This document shows, one piece after another, positions 31,520 to 40,700 of a DNA stretch of 64,000 nt. Source of the stretch: Streptomyces sp. NRRL F-6131 (lineage in GTDB: Bacteria; Actinomycetota; Actinomycetes; Streptomycetales; Streptomycetaceae); contig JOHN01000027.1 in NCBI GenBank assembly GCA_000719695.1, forward strand, positions 35,945 to 99,944, read 5' to 3'. The notes beneath the pieces are model-generated. The model was not told the origin of the DNA. It ran no database searches and worked only from the letters and a program-made list of their open reading frames with translations. How positions within the stretch are numbered: position 1 is the stretch's first letter; every line of letters starts with the position of its first letter. Position numbers and translations under genes: made by a program.

Positions 31520-32380
31520 TCAGCCGTAGATGCTGCGGCAGAGGCGGGCCTGCTCGGAGCCGGCCGCCCAGCGGCCGAACTGCTCCGCCTGGTCGCAGAG
31601 CGTGCCCGCCCCGGGCGCTGCTCCGGCGGGCGGGGCGGCGGCGGGGGAGCGGGCGGGCGCCGTCGCGGGGGCCGGCGTGGCCGCCGGGGCGGGTGCGGCA
31701 CCGGTCGCGCCCGTCGCGCGGGTGGGCGCCGGACGCGGTGAACGGCTCGGCTTCGGTCGGGGGCTCACCGTGCGGTCGCCGCCGTCGGCCCGGGGAGCGG
31801 CCTCGGCCGGGGTGTCGCCCGCGGCGGTCGGCCCCGGGCCCGCCGCGGCGGGCGCCGCACCGGGCGGCGGGCCCTCGTGGCTCGTCGGCGACGGCAGCGG
31901 GGACGGCGCCGGGACCGGCAGCAGACCGGTGGTCGGTGAGGCGGCCGGGGACGGTGCGAGCGGCGGTGCGGCCGAGGGGCCGGGGAAGGCCACGATCCCG
32001 GACGACTCCTCGCCGGACCCGGGCCCGCACATCGTCAGCACCGCCGCCAGCCCGGCGACGATCCCGACCGCGCTCACCACCCACGTCCGGCGGCGGCGCC
32101 GCCGGTCCGCCGCGGCGGCCTCCGCCATCGCCTCCCAGGGAGGTGTCGCGACGGGCGTCGGGGGTGGGGCCGGCACCGGTGGCGGTTGCCACGCGGGCGT
32201 CGGCCACTGCCACTGCGGGGGACCGGCGGGCGCGGCACCTGCCGTACCGGCCGCCCCGGACGCACCGGCCGCCCCGGACGCACCGGCGGCGCCCGCCGGA
32301 CCTGCCGTCGGCGCCGCGGCCGGGCCCACCGGCCGTCCGCCGTTCGCCGGATTCGCGCCGCCTGCAGCCTGCCCGCTCAT
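31520..32380 (-). CDS. Single-pass membrane protein with Pro/Ala-rich extracellular region
   Basis: 286 residues, ATG with AGGAGG 8 bases upstream. Layout: a cytoplasmic Gly/Ala/Pro-rich start (~1-75), a basic patch DRRRRRRTWV, one TM helix (VVSAVGIVAGLAAVLTM, ~residues 87-105), then a long Pro/Ala/Ser low-complexity segment to ~250 and a compact end with two Cys (LCDQAEQFGRWAAGSEQARL, CRSIYG). Type II topology, no Sec cleavage site. The short structured tail is the only likely functional part. I do not recognise a family. Confidence 0.65.
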   Translation of the reverse strand: MSGQAAGGANPANGGRPVGPAAAPTAGPAGAAGASGAAGASGAAGTAGAAPAGPPQWQWPTPAWQPPPVPAPPPTPVATPPWEAMAEAAAADRRRRRRTWVVSAVGIVAGLAAVLTMCGPGSGEESSGIVAFPGPSAAPPLAPSPAASPTTGLLPVPAPSPLPSPTSHEGPPPGAAPAAAGPGPTAAGDTPAEAAPRADGGDRTVSPRPKPSRSPRPAPTRATGATGAAPAPAATPAPATAPARSPAAAPPAGAAPGAGTLCDQAEQFGRWAAGSEQARLCRSIYG

Positions 32381-32660
32381 GTCCTCGTCCTCCTGCGTCG
32401 CGTCCACCATCGCCTGCTGCGGCTCCGCGGCTCCCGCCGTGGTGCTCCGGCCCTCTCCGGGCCCCGGCCGGTCGGCCCGCCGAGGGTCGGTCCGAGGGCC
32501 GGTCCGCCGCCGTCGCGGGCCCCCGCTCGCCGTGCCCAACGAGCGCGCCGACGGCGGGACATGACCCGGTGGAGGTTCCGGGCGGCCCGCCCGCCCGCGC
32601 CCGCGCCCCCGTCGTACGCTGCCTGCCGTACCCCGGGTGCGCTCCCCGGAGGTCCGCCAC

Positions 32661-32912
32661 ATGCTGGGGAGCATGGAAACCAACAGCACGTCAGGCTCGG
32701 CGACGCCCCTGGTCGAGGTCGCCGAGTTCCGCACCGACAGCCGCTACCGGCTGGTCCGCTTCGAGGGTCACGGCTGGGAGCCACTCGGTCCGGAGGAGCT
32801 CGAACCCCGGATCCACCAGCTCTTCCCCGACCTCGACCCGCACGACGCGGACCGCGTCCACTGGGCCGACCGCCCCTGGGAATGGCCCGCCTGGCACCCG
32901 GGTGAAGCTTGA
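32661..32912 (+). CDS. Small hypothetical protein
   Basis: 83 residues from ATG 32661, with GGAGG 8 bases upstream (ATG 32673 gives 79). It is acidic and Trp-rich: VEVAEFRTDSRYRLVRFEGH, GWEPLGPEELE, then DADRVHWADRPWEWPAWHPG. No signal peptide or membrane segment. Codon use is normal for the window and the ribosome binding site is good, so I take it as real. Function unknown. Confidence 0.6.
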   Translation: MLGSMETNSTSGSATPLVEVAEFRTDSRYRLVRFEGHGWEPLGPEELEPRIHQLFPDLDPHDADRVHWADRPWEWPAWHPGEA

Positions 32913-33087
32913 CCGCAGGTGTGACGATCACCGGGGTAGGGTTGACGCGGTCCCTTGACGCGACGCGTTGACTTCCCGTTCGGTGCCGGTCCTGCCGCCC
33001 CCGACTGTCCGTGGCGCCGGTGCCGACACCGGTGGCGCGGGGGTCGTCCGTCCGCGGGACCGATCGGACGACCCAGGGGGAGGGCCC

Positions 33088-33774
33088 GTGGAAGCACAGC
33101 AGACCGACCGCCCGGCGAGCACCGCCGGCTACGGCGAGGCAGCCGAACAACTCGCGGCCCAGTACGAGGCCGTGACCTTCGCCGAGGTCCACCGCGAGGC
33201 GCTGCACCTGTTCCCGGCCCGGCCGGTGGACGTCCTCGACGTCGGCGCGGGCAGCGGGCGCGACGCCGCCGCCCTGGCCGCGCTCGGCCACCGGGTGGTC
33301 GCCGCCGAACCGACCGCCGAACTGCGCCGGATCGGTGAGCGCCTGCACGCCGGCAGCGGCGTCCGCTGGGTGGACGACGCGCTGCCCGACCTGCCCCGGC
33401 TCGGCGCGGCCGGCGAACGCTTCGACGTGGTGCTGCTCACCGCCGTCTGGATGCACCTGGACGCCGACGAACGGACCCGGGCGATGGCGGCGCTCGGCGG
33501 GCTCCTCGCCCCGGCCGGCCGGCTCTTCCTCACGCTGCGGCACGGCCCCGTCCCGGCGGGGCGGCGGATGTACGACGTGTCGGCCGAGGAGACCGCCGCA
33601 CTCGCCGGCGACTGCGGGCTGCGCCCCGTGCTGCGCTCCGGACGCGCCGACCTGCACGGCCGTTCCGACGTCCGCTGGACCGTCCTGGTCCTCGAACGCG
33701 AACCGTCCGGCGAGGGGGCCGGTGCGGTGAACCGGCAGGGCGGGCGGGGTACGGAGCGCGGGCAGGCCGAATAG
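33088..33774 (+). CDS. Class I SAM-dependent methyltransferase
   Basis: 228 residues, GTG start with GGGGGAGGG upstream; the open frame to 32968 has no better site. Motif I VDVLDVGAGSGRDAAALAAL, motif post-I VVAAEPTAELRRIG, FDVVLLTAVWMHLDADERTR and LLAPAGRLFLTLRHG are in order; the RGGRGTERGQ tail is low complexity. The compact fold resembles small-molecule methyltransferases of the UbiE/TehB type. Stands alone. Confidence 0.82.
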   Translation: MEAQQTDRPASTAGYGEAAEQLAAQYEAVTFAEVHREALHLFPARPVDVLDVGAGSGRDAAALAALGHRVVAAEPTAELRRIGERLHAGSGVRWVDDALPDLPRLGAAGERFDVVLLTAVWMHLDADERTRAMAALGGLLAPAGRLFLTLRHGPVPAGRRMYDVSAEETAALAGDCGLRPVLRSGRADLHGRSDVRWTVLVLEREPSGEGAGAVNRQGGRGTERGQAE

Positions 33775-34009
33775 CCGGTGGAGCCACCCGGGCCGGAGCT
33801 GCCACGAGCACCGGACGGGTGCTCCGGACGCGGTGGCAGGGAGGGTGGCCGGCGGCGCGGGCGTGGAGTTCCGGCCGAGCGGGTCGTCGATGGTCCCGCT
33901 GATCCGCGGCCGGCAGCGGGTGACCGGCGTGCCCCGGCCCGGCGTCGCCGGGAAGGCGCGGCGAACCGGTCCGCTCCCGGGTTCCGGGCGCGGCGGAGCA
34001 CGGTGACCG

Positions 34010-34909
34010 TCATCGGCCGAGCACGGCCTTGAGGGTCCGCGCGGTGGCCAGGGGGAAGGCGGTGTTCCCGTTGTGCCCGCCGGGGAAGGCGACCGGCTCG
34101 GTGCCGAGCAGTTCGGCCAGGGCCAGCGCGCAGCGGTACGTGTGCACGGTCGGGCGGGTGGTGCGGCCGGTGGCCGGGAGGATGCGCGTGCCGGTGCGCC
34201 CGGCGGCGGCCGCCAGTTCGGCCGGGGCGAGGCCGTCCGTGGTGACGGCGGCGAACTCGGTGCCGATGAAGAAGTCGAAGTTGGCCAGTCGGCGGGGCGT
34301 CAGCGGCTGCGGGGTGAGGCCGTCCTCGGTGTCGTCGTGCCGGGGGTCGATCCCCAGGTGCCGGGCGATCGCGGGGAAGGCCGCCGCGGCGCCGCCGGCG
34401 GCGTGCGCCTCCCGGATGGCGAGCAGCTCGGCGACGTGCTGGGCGCGGTCCGCCGGGGGCAGCAGGTTCGGCATCACCGGCTCGTGGGCGATCAGGGTCC
34501 CGAGGAGGCCCGGGTGACGGACCACCACCTGGAGGCCGATCGCGGCGCCCATGCTGAACCCGACCATCACGGCCGAACCGGGAGTCGTCCCGCCGTCCGT
34601 CGGATTGTCCGAACCGACGCCCGGGCCCGTGGTTCCGGCGACCGCGGCGAGCAGCCGGGCGACGTCGTCGGCGTGGTCGGCCATGGTGACGGGTCGGGCC
34701 GGGTCGTCGAGGGTGCTGCGCGAGAGGCCGCGGCGGTCGTAGGTGACGACGGTGAAGCTGTCCGCGAGGTGCGGGACGAGGTCGACGGTGCGGTCCGCGT
34801 CGCCCTCGCCGCTCTGGGCCAGCAGCAGGACGGGGCCCCTGCCCGCGAGCTGGTAGTGGAGGGTCGCGCCGGGGACGGTGAGCGTGCGGTGGAGGGCGGT
34901 GGCGGTCAT
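34010..34909 (-). CDS. Alpha/beta hydrolase
   Basis: 299 residues, ATG with GAAGGGA 7 bases upstream. Core: GRGPVLLLAQSGEGDADRT (oxyanion region), VVTYDRRGLSRS, AVMVGFSMGAAIGLQVVVR (nucleophile elbow G-F-S-M-G), ANFDFFIGTEF and a late FPGGHNGN supplying the catalytic His. It lacks an export signal. Divergent from a MarR gene with three phased inverted repeats between them, so it is very probably the regulated gene. Substrate unknown. Confidence 0.87.
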   Translation of the reverse strand: MTATALHRTLTVPGATLHYQLAGRGPVLLLAQSGEGDADRTVDLVPHLADSFTVVTYDRRGLSRSTLDDPARPVTMADHADDVARLLAAVAGTTGPGVGSDNPTDGGTTPGSAVMVGFSMGAAIGLQVVVRHPGLLGTLIAHEPVMPNLLPPADRAQHVAELLAIREAHAAGGAAAAFPAIARHLGIDPRHDDTEDGLTPQPLTPRRLANFDFFIGTEFAAVTTDGLAPAELAAAAGRTGTRILPATGRTTRPTVHTYRCALALAELLGTEPVAFPGGHNGNTAFPLATARTLKAVLGR

Positions 34910-34966
34910 GGCGGTGGTCCCTTCGGTGGTGGTGGCCGGTGTCCTCCGGCTCGACCGACAATAGAG

Positions 34967-35022
34967 CATCGAAATAGATGCATCAAGAGAGATGTATTGG
35001 TCTGGATTCATCGATCGCGATG
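34967..35022. promoter_or_regulatory. Three phased CATC-N6-GATG sites, putative MarR operators
   Basis: CATC-N6-GATG occurs at 34967-34980, 34981-34994 and 35009-35022. The starts are 14 and 28 bases apart, so the array keeps a 14-bp frame with one slot empty. The first copy extends to the palindrome GCATCGAAATAGATGC. The stretch is strikingly AT-rich for this genome and must contain the promoters of the divergent hydrolase and MarR genes; the last site ends 13 bases before the MarR start. Confidence 0.75.
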
Positions 35023-35035
35023 TAGCCTGGCGACC

Positions 35036-35491
35036 ATGAACGGAGTCGAGCTGTTCCTCCTGGGCCGCACGCTGATGAAGATCGGCGAGCAGGCCATGCC
35101 CGAACCGGAGACCGGCTCGCGCGGCTCGATCCGCTCGGTGCTGGTCACCCTCGGCGAGATCGTCGCCAACCCGGGGACGACCGTCGGCGAGGTCGCCGCC
35201 CGCACCGGCCTGCCCCAGAGTCAGGTCTCCACCGCCGTCGCGCGCCTGGTGGAGGCCGGTTCCGTCGAGACCGAACCCGACCCCGCCGACCGCCGCCGCC
35301 GGCTCGTCCGCCCCGCCGCCGATCCCTCGCACCGCGTCGCCGAAGTCCGCGCCACCACGGTCGACGCCGCCCTCGCCGGGGCGCTCTCCGGGCCGGACGG
35401 CTCCGCCCCGGACCCGGCCGCGCTGCGCGCCGTCACCGACGCCCTGGCGACCCTCGCCCACCACCTCACCCCGCCCGCCCGACCCCGCTGA
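35036..35491 (+). CDS. MarR family transcriptional regulator
   Basis: 151 residues from ATG 35036; no clear ribosome binding site (GTAGCCTGGCGACC precedes). The winged helix is well preserved: IRSVLVTLGEIVANPG, TTVGEVAARTGLPQSQVSTA (recognition helix), VARLVEAGSVETEPDPADRR (wing). The C-terminal ~50 residues form the dimerisation helices. Likely represses itself and the divergent hydrolase. Confidence 0.87.
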   Translation: MNGVELFLLGRTLMKIGEQAMPEPETGSRGSIRSVLVTLGEIVANPGTTVGEVAARTGLPQSQVSTAVARLVEAGSVETEPDPADRRRRLVRPAADPSHRVAEVRATTVDAALAGALSGPDGSAPDPAALRAVTDALATLAHHLTPPARPR

Positions 35492-35628
35492 CCGTCGGCC
35501 CGCCCGGCTCGGCCCGTCGACCCCCGGGCCCGGTTGCCGGCCCCCGGCCCCCGGCCACCGGTCGTCCGCGCGACCGTTCGGGGTGGAAGGGTTTCCGCCG
35601 CGAGCCGTGATCGCCTAGCGTGCCGCGC

Positions 35629-37161
35629 ATGACCACCAGTCACCCCTCCGACCGGACCGCGCCGCACGACGGGCCCGCGGCCCGCCGCACCGGCCCGCTC
35701 GCCGCGGTGCTCGCCGCCGTCCTGGGCCTCACCGCCGTCGCGCTCACCGCCCCGGACGCCGCCCCCGCGGCGCCGGAGGCCCAGGCCGCACCGGGCGCCC
35801 AGGCCGCACCGGGTGCGCGGGACACGCCGGCCGCCCGGGCGCCCGCCGCCGGCGAGGTGGTCGTCGACGAGCACTTCGGCGGCCCCGGCCTGCCGACCGG
35901 TTGGACGGCGGCCGAGGGCGCGTGGAAGGTGGAGAACGGCCGACTGGTCGGCGCCTCCGCGCACTGGAACCAGCAGACCCGGATCACCTTCGGCCGCCAT
36001 CTCGTCGACTTCCGCATCGAGGCCACCGTCCGCTTCGAGAGCGTCGTCGACGCCGCCCGGTGGACGGCGCTCGGCCTGGACGTGCCGGCCGACGGCGCGA
36101 CCCCGTGGGCGATCGCCACCGTGCGCTCCGGCACCACCGCCGCCAACGGCCTGGAGTTCGCCCGGCGCACCCCCGCCGACGCCTGGGACGTCACCGACAC
36201 CGCCGCCGCGCCCTCCGCCGCCGGTACCGGCCGGGACGTCCGGATCGCCGTCGAGGTGCACGGCACCGCCGCCCGCTGGAGCTTCGACGGCCGGGAGGTC
36301 ATGCGCACCACCCGGCTCGCCCGCAGCGCCGACGGCCGCCAGGCCCTGCTGGTCAACGGTGCCACGGTGTCCTTCGACGACCTCAAGGTGACCGCCCTCG
36401 CCCCCGGCGCCTTCCTCCGGCAGCCCGGCGCGCCGCTCACCGTCCTCGCCCACCGCGGCGCCTCCTCCGCCGCGCCCGAGAACACCCTGCTCTCCGACGA
36501 GGTGGCCCGCCGCGCGGGCGCCGACTGGATCGAGAACGACGTCCAGCCCAGCAAGGACGGCGTCCCGTACGTCCTGCACGACGACACCGTCGACCGCACC
36601 ACCAACGGCACCGGCCGGATCCGCGAGCTGACGGCCGCGCAGCTCGACGCGCTGGACGCCGGCTCCTGGTTCGCCCCGGCCACGGCCGGCGCCCGCCTCC
36701 CCAGGCTCGCGGCCCAGCTCGACGACCTGCGCACCCGCGGCGGCAGTCTGCTGCTGGAGATCAAGGGCCCGCACACCCGCGCCGAGGTGGCCCGGATCGT
36801 CCAGGACGTCCGCGACCGCGGCATGAGCGGCCGGGTGTTCGTGCAGAGCTTCGAGGTCGACGCCCTGCGCCTCACCCGCGAGCTGGCGCCCGAGCTGCCT
36901 CTCGGCCTGCTGCGCGGCACCCTCGACCCGGACCCGGTGGCCGTCGCCCGGGACCTCGGCCTGGCCGCCTACAACCCCGCCGACGCCGCCCTCGCCGCCC
37001 GCCCCGAGGTGATCGCCGCCCTGCACGCGGCCGGCGTCGCCGTCAACGTCTGGACGGTCGACACGGCCGCCCGCTGGAAGGCCCTGGACACCGCCGGCGT
37101 CGACGGCGTCATCACCAACCGCCCGGCCGAACTGGCCGGCTGGAACGCCGCCCGCCAGTGA
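35629..37161 (+). CDS. Secreted glycerophosphodiester phosphodiesterase
   Basis: 510 residues from ATG 35629. TAGCGT lies about 9 bases upstream as a -10-like box, so a leaderless transcript is plausible. N-terminal signal sequence (LAAVLAAVLGLTAVALTAP), then a ~190-residue beta-rich domain resembling a concanavalin-like or LamG module (FRIEATVRFESVVDAARWT). The GDPD TIM barrel follows from ~residue 268: VLAHRGASSAAPENTLLS with the catalytic His-Arg, WIENDVQPSKDGVPYVLHDD with the metal ligands and second His, and LLLEIKGPH. Releases glycerol-3-phosphate from phosphodiesters, perhaps teichoic acids. The stop codon lies in a 30-bp duplication. Confidence 0.92.
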   Translation: MTTSHPSDRTAPHDGPAARRTGPLAAVLAAVLGLTAVALTAPDAAPAAPEAQAAPGAQAAPGARDTPAARAPAAGEVVVDEHFGGPGLPTGWTAAEGAWKVENGRLVGASAHWNQQTRITFGRHLVDFRIEATVRFESVVDAARWTALGLDVPADGATPWAIATVRSGTTAANGLEFARRTPADAWDVTDTAAAPSAAGTGRDVRIAVEVHGTAARWSFDGREVMRTTRLARSADGRQALLVNGATVSFDDLKVTALAPGAFLRQPGAPLTVLAHRGASSAAPENTLLSDEVARRAGADWIENDVQPSKDGVPYVLHDDTVDRTTNGTGRIRELTAAQLDALDAGSWFAPATAGARLPRLAAQLDDLRTRGGSLLLEIKGPHTRAEVARIVQDVRDRGMSGRVFVQSFEVDALRLTRELAPELPLGLLRGTLDPDPVAVARDLGLAAYNPADAALAARPEVIAALHAAGVAVNVWTVDTAARWKALDTAGVDGVITNRPAELAGWNAARQ

Positions 37162-37200
37162 CCGGACGGCTGGAACGCCGCCCGCCAGTGACCGGACGGC
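37141..37200. repeat. Perfect 30-bp tandem duplication across a stop codon
   Basis: The 30 bases at 37141-37170, encoding WNAARQ, the stop and 9 following bases, are repeated exactly at 37171-37200. The second copy is untranslated. With no mismatch the event must be recent. Confidence 0.95.
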
Positions 37201-37382
37201 ACCCCGCACCCCGGCGGCCCCGGCCGCCCGGTCGTCGTCGACGGTAATCACCTGGCACGGCGTCAAAAAGTGCGACCGATCGGCAGATCCACTTCATTCG
37301 CCGACCCCCGACGGCTATCCTCGCCCTGCGGTGGATCACACCGACGTGGGCCTGGGGCGTGGATCGCCGGGGTGGGGGAGAA

Positions 37383-37706
37383 GTGGCGGACGAGGTGGAG
37401 TCCTTGGAGTCCCTGGAGTTCTGGGTGACCGAGGACGACCAGAGCGGCGGCGACACGATGGGCGTCTTCCGGCGCGACCGCGAGGCGGTGCTGCGCCGGG
37501 TGCCGCTCGGGGCGCTGCGCGCCAACCTCGCGGAGACGGTGGACGCGCTCCAGACGCTGTTCGAGCAGGTCGCCGACCGCGGTGGGCCGCTGCCGCTGAA
37601 GGAGGTCCAGCTGAGCTTCCAGGTGTCCGCCACCGGCGGGGTCCAACTGGTCGGCACCTCCCAGGTCCAGGGCACGCGCGGGATCACCTTCGTATTCGGC
37701 AACTAG
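37383..37706 (+). CDS. Trypco1 (trypsin-co-occurring domain 1, CU044_2847 family) protein
   Basis: 107 residues, GTG start just after a GGGGGAGAA stretch; other GTGs upstream exist. It has LEFWVTEDDQSG, then VPLGALRANLAETVDALQTL, then LKEVQLSFQVSATGGVQLVG and a final ITFVFGN strand: the helix plus beta-meander plan of the Trypco1 domain, which is known from predicted NTP-dependent conflict systems beside caspase or trypsin-like proteases. Its stop is 9 bases before the caspase start, so the two form one transcription unit. It is thought to be an adaptor between sensor and protease. Confidence 0.75.
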   Translation: MADEVESLESLEFWVTEDDQSGGDTMGVFRRDREAVLRRVPLGALRANLAETVDALQTLFEQVADRGGPLPLKEVQLSFQVSATGGVQLVGTSQVQGTRGITFVFGN

Positions 37707-37715
37707 CCGCACGGC

Positions 37716-40700
37716 ATGGGCGGGTTCGCCGCACTGCTGATCGGCGCGAGCGACTACGGGAGCGTGGGCACCCCGCTGCCCTTCGTCCCTCGGGACCTCG
37801 AACGGCTGGAAGGGGCCCTGCGGGCCCGGCGCTTCCGGGTCGAACGGCCCGTCGCCCACGGCCGCCAGGTCGGCAAGAACTTCATCAACGGCGAGGTCAC
37901 CGGATTCCTCCGCAACGCCCGCCGAGGCGAGACACTGCTGATCTGCCTGAGCGGGCACGGCATGCACGAGGGGGGCACGGACTATCTGATCCCGGAGGAC
38001 CTGCACCGGGACCTGGAACCGCTCTGGTCGGGCTGTGTCGCCATCGACTGGCGGCGGGAGGTCGAGACCACGCCCGCCGCACGGGTGCTGTTCCTCATCG
38101 ACGCCTGCCGGGAGGGCGTCCGGCAGGACACCATGAGCGGCACGGTCGGCTGGGCGAGCGGAGAGGCGCTCGCGGTCGCGAACCGACAGGTCGCCCACCT
38201 CTACGCCTGCTCGGCAGGTGGCTACGCCTACTTCGTCGGTCCGGGGGAGGCGGAGCGGGGCCCGGAGGGCGGTTCGTTCAGCCTGTTCTCGCGCGCCGTC
38301 CTGGACGTCCTGCGCTCGTCCGGCGCCGGGCTGAACCTGGAGCAGCTGCGAGTCGGCGTGCAGGCCCGGATCGACGAGCTCCACAGGGCGTACGGCAAGA
38401 AGGGCAGTCCGCAACGCGTCCGGGTCCTCACCGACCACCCCCAGGCGGACTTCCTGGTCGCCGACGCGCCGACCGGAGGCCCGTCCGCCGTCGTGGCCGC
38501 TCTTCCGACGGCGGCGGGCAGGAACGTTCCGGCACCGGAGCCGCGAACACTGGCCACCGACCTCGCGCCGGACGCCCCGGACCTCGGCCAGCTCCTGGCC
38601 GACGCCGTCCACCAGCTCCGGACCACCGGGAGCACCGCGCTCCTGGAGGCCTACGCCGCTGTCGGACCGACAGCGGGGCTGCTCGACCTCGGCACCGCTC
38701 TGGAGGCCGCGCCGGTGGCCGCGTTGTGGGCGGCGGCGGGCGCACGGAGGCCCTTCGCCCCGCTGATGGAGCTGGTCGCCGCCGTCTGCGGAGTCGGCCG
38801 GCCGGAGGTCGCGCACCGGCTTCTGGAGTCCGCGGCCGCCGCCCGCCCGGCCGCCGAACTGCTGGCCGCGCTCGACGCCGCCCCCGGACCGCCGGACGGG
38901 ACCACCGAGGAGCTGCGGTCGACGGTGCTCCGGGCGCTCGCGGCCCTGCCGGCCGACGCCCTCGCCGCGGCCGTCCTGGACCTGCACCGGGCCGGGCTCG
39001 TCGCCGAGGCGACCCAGGTCGCCGAGGAGCCCCGACCGCCGGAGGACCTGCCGCCGCTGCTGGCCGCCCTGACCGCCGAGGGCCTGCGGCCGGAGGTCGA
39101 CCGGGTGGTGCTGTCGGCGGTGACCCGGCTTGACCCCCGGTCGGTGGACAGGCTCCTCGCGGTGCTCTCCGGGACCGGGCAGGCCGGGCCGCGGGCGGCG
39201 GCGCTGAGGGCGGTGGCGGCGTGGTCGGTGGACGGGATCGTCGGCTGGCTGCGGTTCGCGGGAGGACGGGAGGGCCTGGAACGGGACGCGGCCTTCGTCG
39301 TCCAGGCCGTCGTAGCCGGGCATCCGGACTGGCCCGACCTGCCGGAAAGGCTCCGCCGGGCCGGTCTGTCGAGGTACCTCGGCCTGTTCCACGAGGAGTG
39401 CGCCCGGCGGGACTCCAGCGCCCTGGTCCTTGCTCTGCAACGTCTGGTGGGCGCCGGCGCCCACCAGGACGCCCTGGCCGTCGTCCACTGTGCGGCCGAG
39501 GCCCTGGGCCCGCACCCGGCGGCGGAGCTGACCGTCCTGCTCAGTGAGCACGGACCGGACGAACTGCTGCACCCCGTTCTCGCGAAGCTGCTCGAGGAGC
39601 CTCCCGACCGGGTGGCGGACTACCTCGCCCGGCTGTGGGAGCTGCCCGCGGGAGGACGGGCCGGGCGCGATCCGGTCGAGGCCGCCGTCTCGGTGCTGGG
39701 CACGAGGTATCCGGAGGAGCGGCTGTGGTCGCTGCTCGGGATGCTGGAGCTGGGCCGCCTGCCCGCCCTCGTCGCCCGGCTCCGGGGCGTCCTGGCGCGC
39801 GACCGGCCGGCGGCGGAGCTGCTGACCGTGCTGGCGTGGGCCCCGGCGACGGCCGGCCCGGTGCTCCTGCGCCGGATCGTCGTGGTGCGCGAGCAGCCGG
39901 GCAGGTTCGCCGAACTCCTCCAGCTCTGCGACGACGCGCGGTTCGTGTCCCTGGGGGAGCCGCTGGTGCAGGCCTTCGTCACCGAGCACGGCACCGCCGC
40001 GCTGACCGGGGTGCTGGCCGAACTCCGGGCCCGGGACTGGCAGTACGGCGAGCGGCTCGTGCGTGACTGGCTCCGGCTCAACTCGCCGGCCCCCGCCGAC
40101 CCGGCGGCCGAAGCACCGGACGGTCCACCGGCCGACCCACCGGACGGTCCACCGGCCGGTCCGGGGGCCGTCCGGGCGGCTGAACCCCGGACCCCCGGCG
40201 AGACGGCGGAGCTGATCCTCGCCCTCGACGCCCGGGGGCCGGACGCCGGGGCGGCGGCGGGCCACCTCACCGATGTGCTCGGTGCGTTCCTCGACGCCGA
40301 ACCGGTGGAGCGGGCCGCGGAGCTGATCGGGGCGCTGCGGACCCGGCAGCCCGGGGAGGAGCCCGGCGAGCGACTCGCCGAGGCCCTCCGGGTGCGCGCC
40401 GTCACGCTGTTCGGGGCGGCCCGGGCGCGCGGTTCCGAGCCGGACACGCGGTACCTGCTGAGCGCCTTCCGGGGCGAACCGCCGCTTCGGGTCGAGGAGT
40501 TCCGCGCACTCCACGACGCGCTGCGCCGGACCGGCAGCGCGCGGGAGGCCGGCCTCGTCCTCGACCGGCTGGGACGTCGCCAGCCGCCCCAGGTGGTGAC
40601 CGCCCTGCTGCAGGCGTTCCGTGACGACGACGCGTTCGAGGTGCTGTGCGAGGCGGCGGCCGAGCGGCCCGTGCGGGACGTCGCCGCGGTGCTGCGGCAC

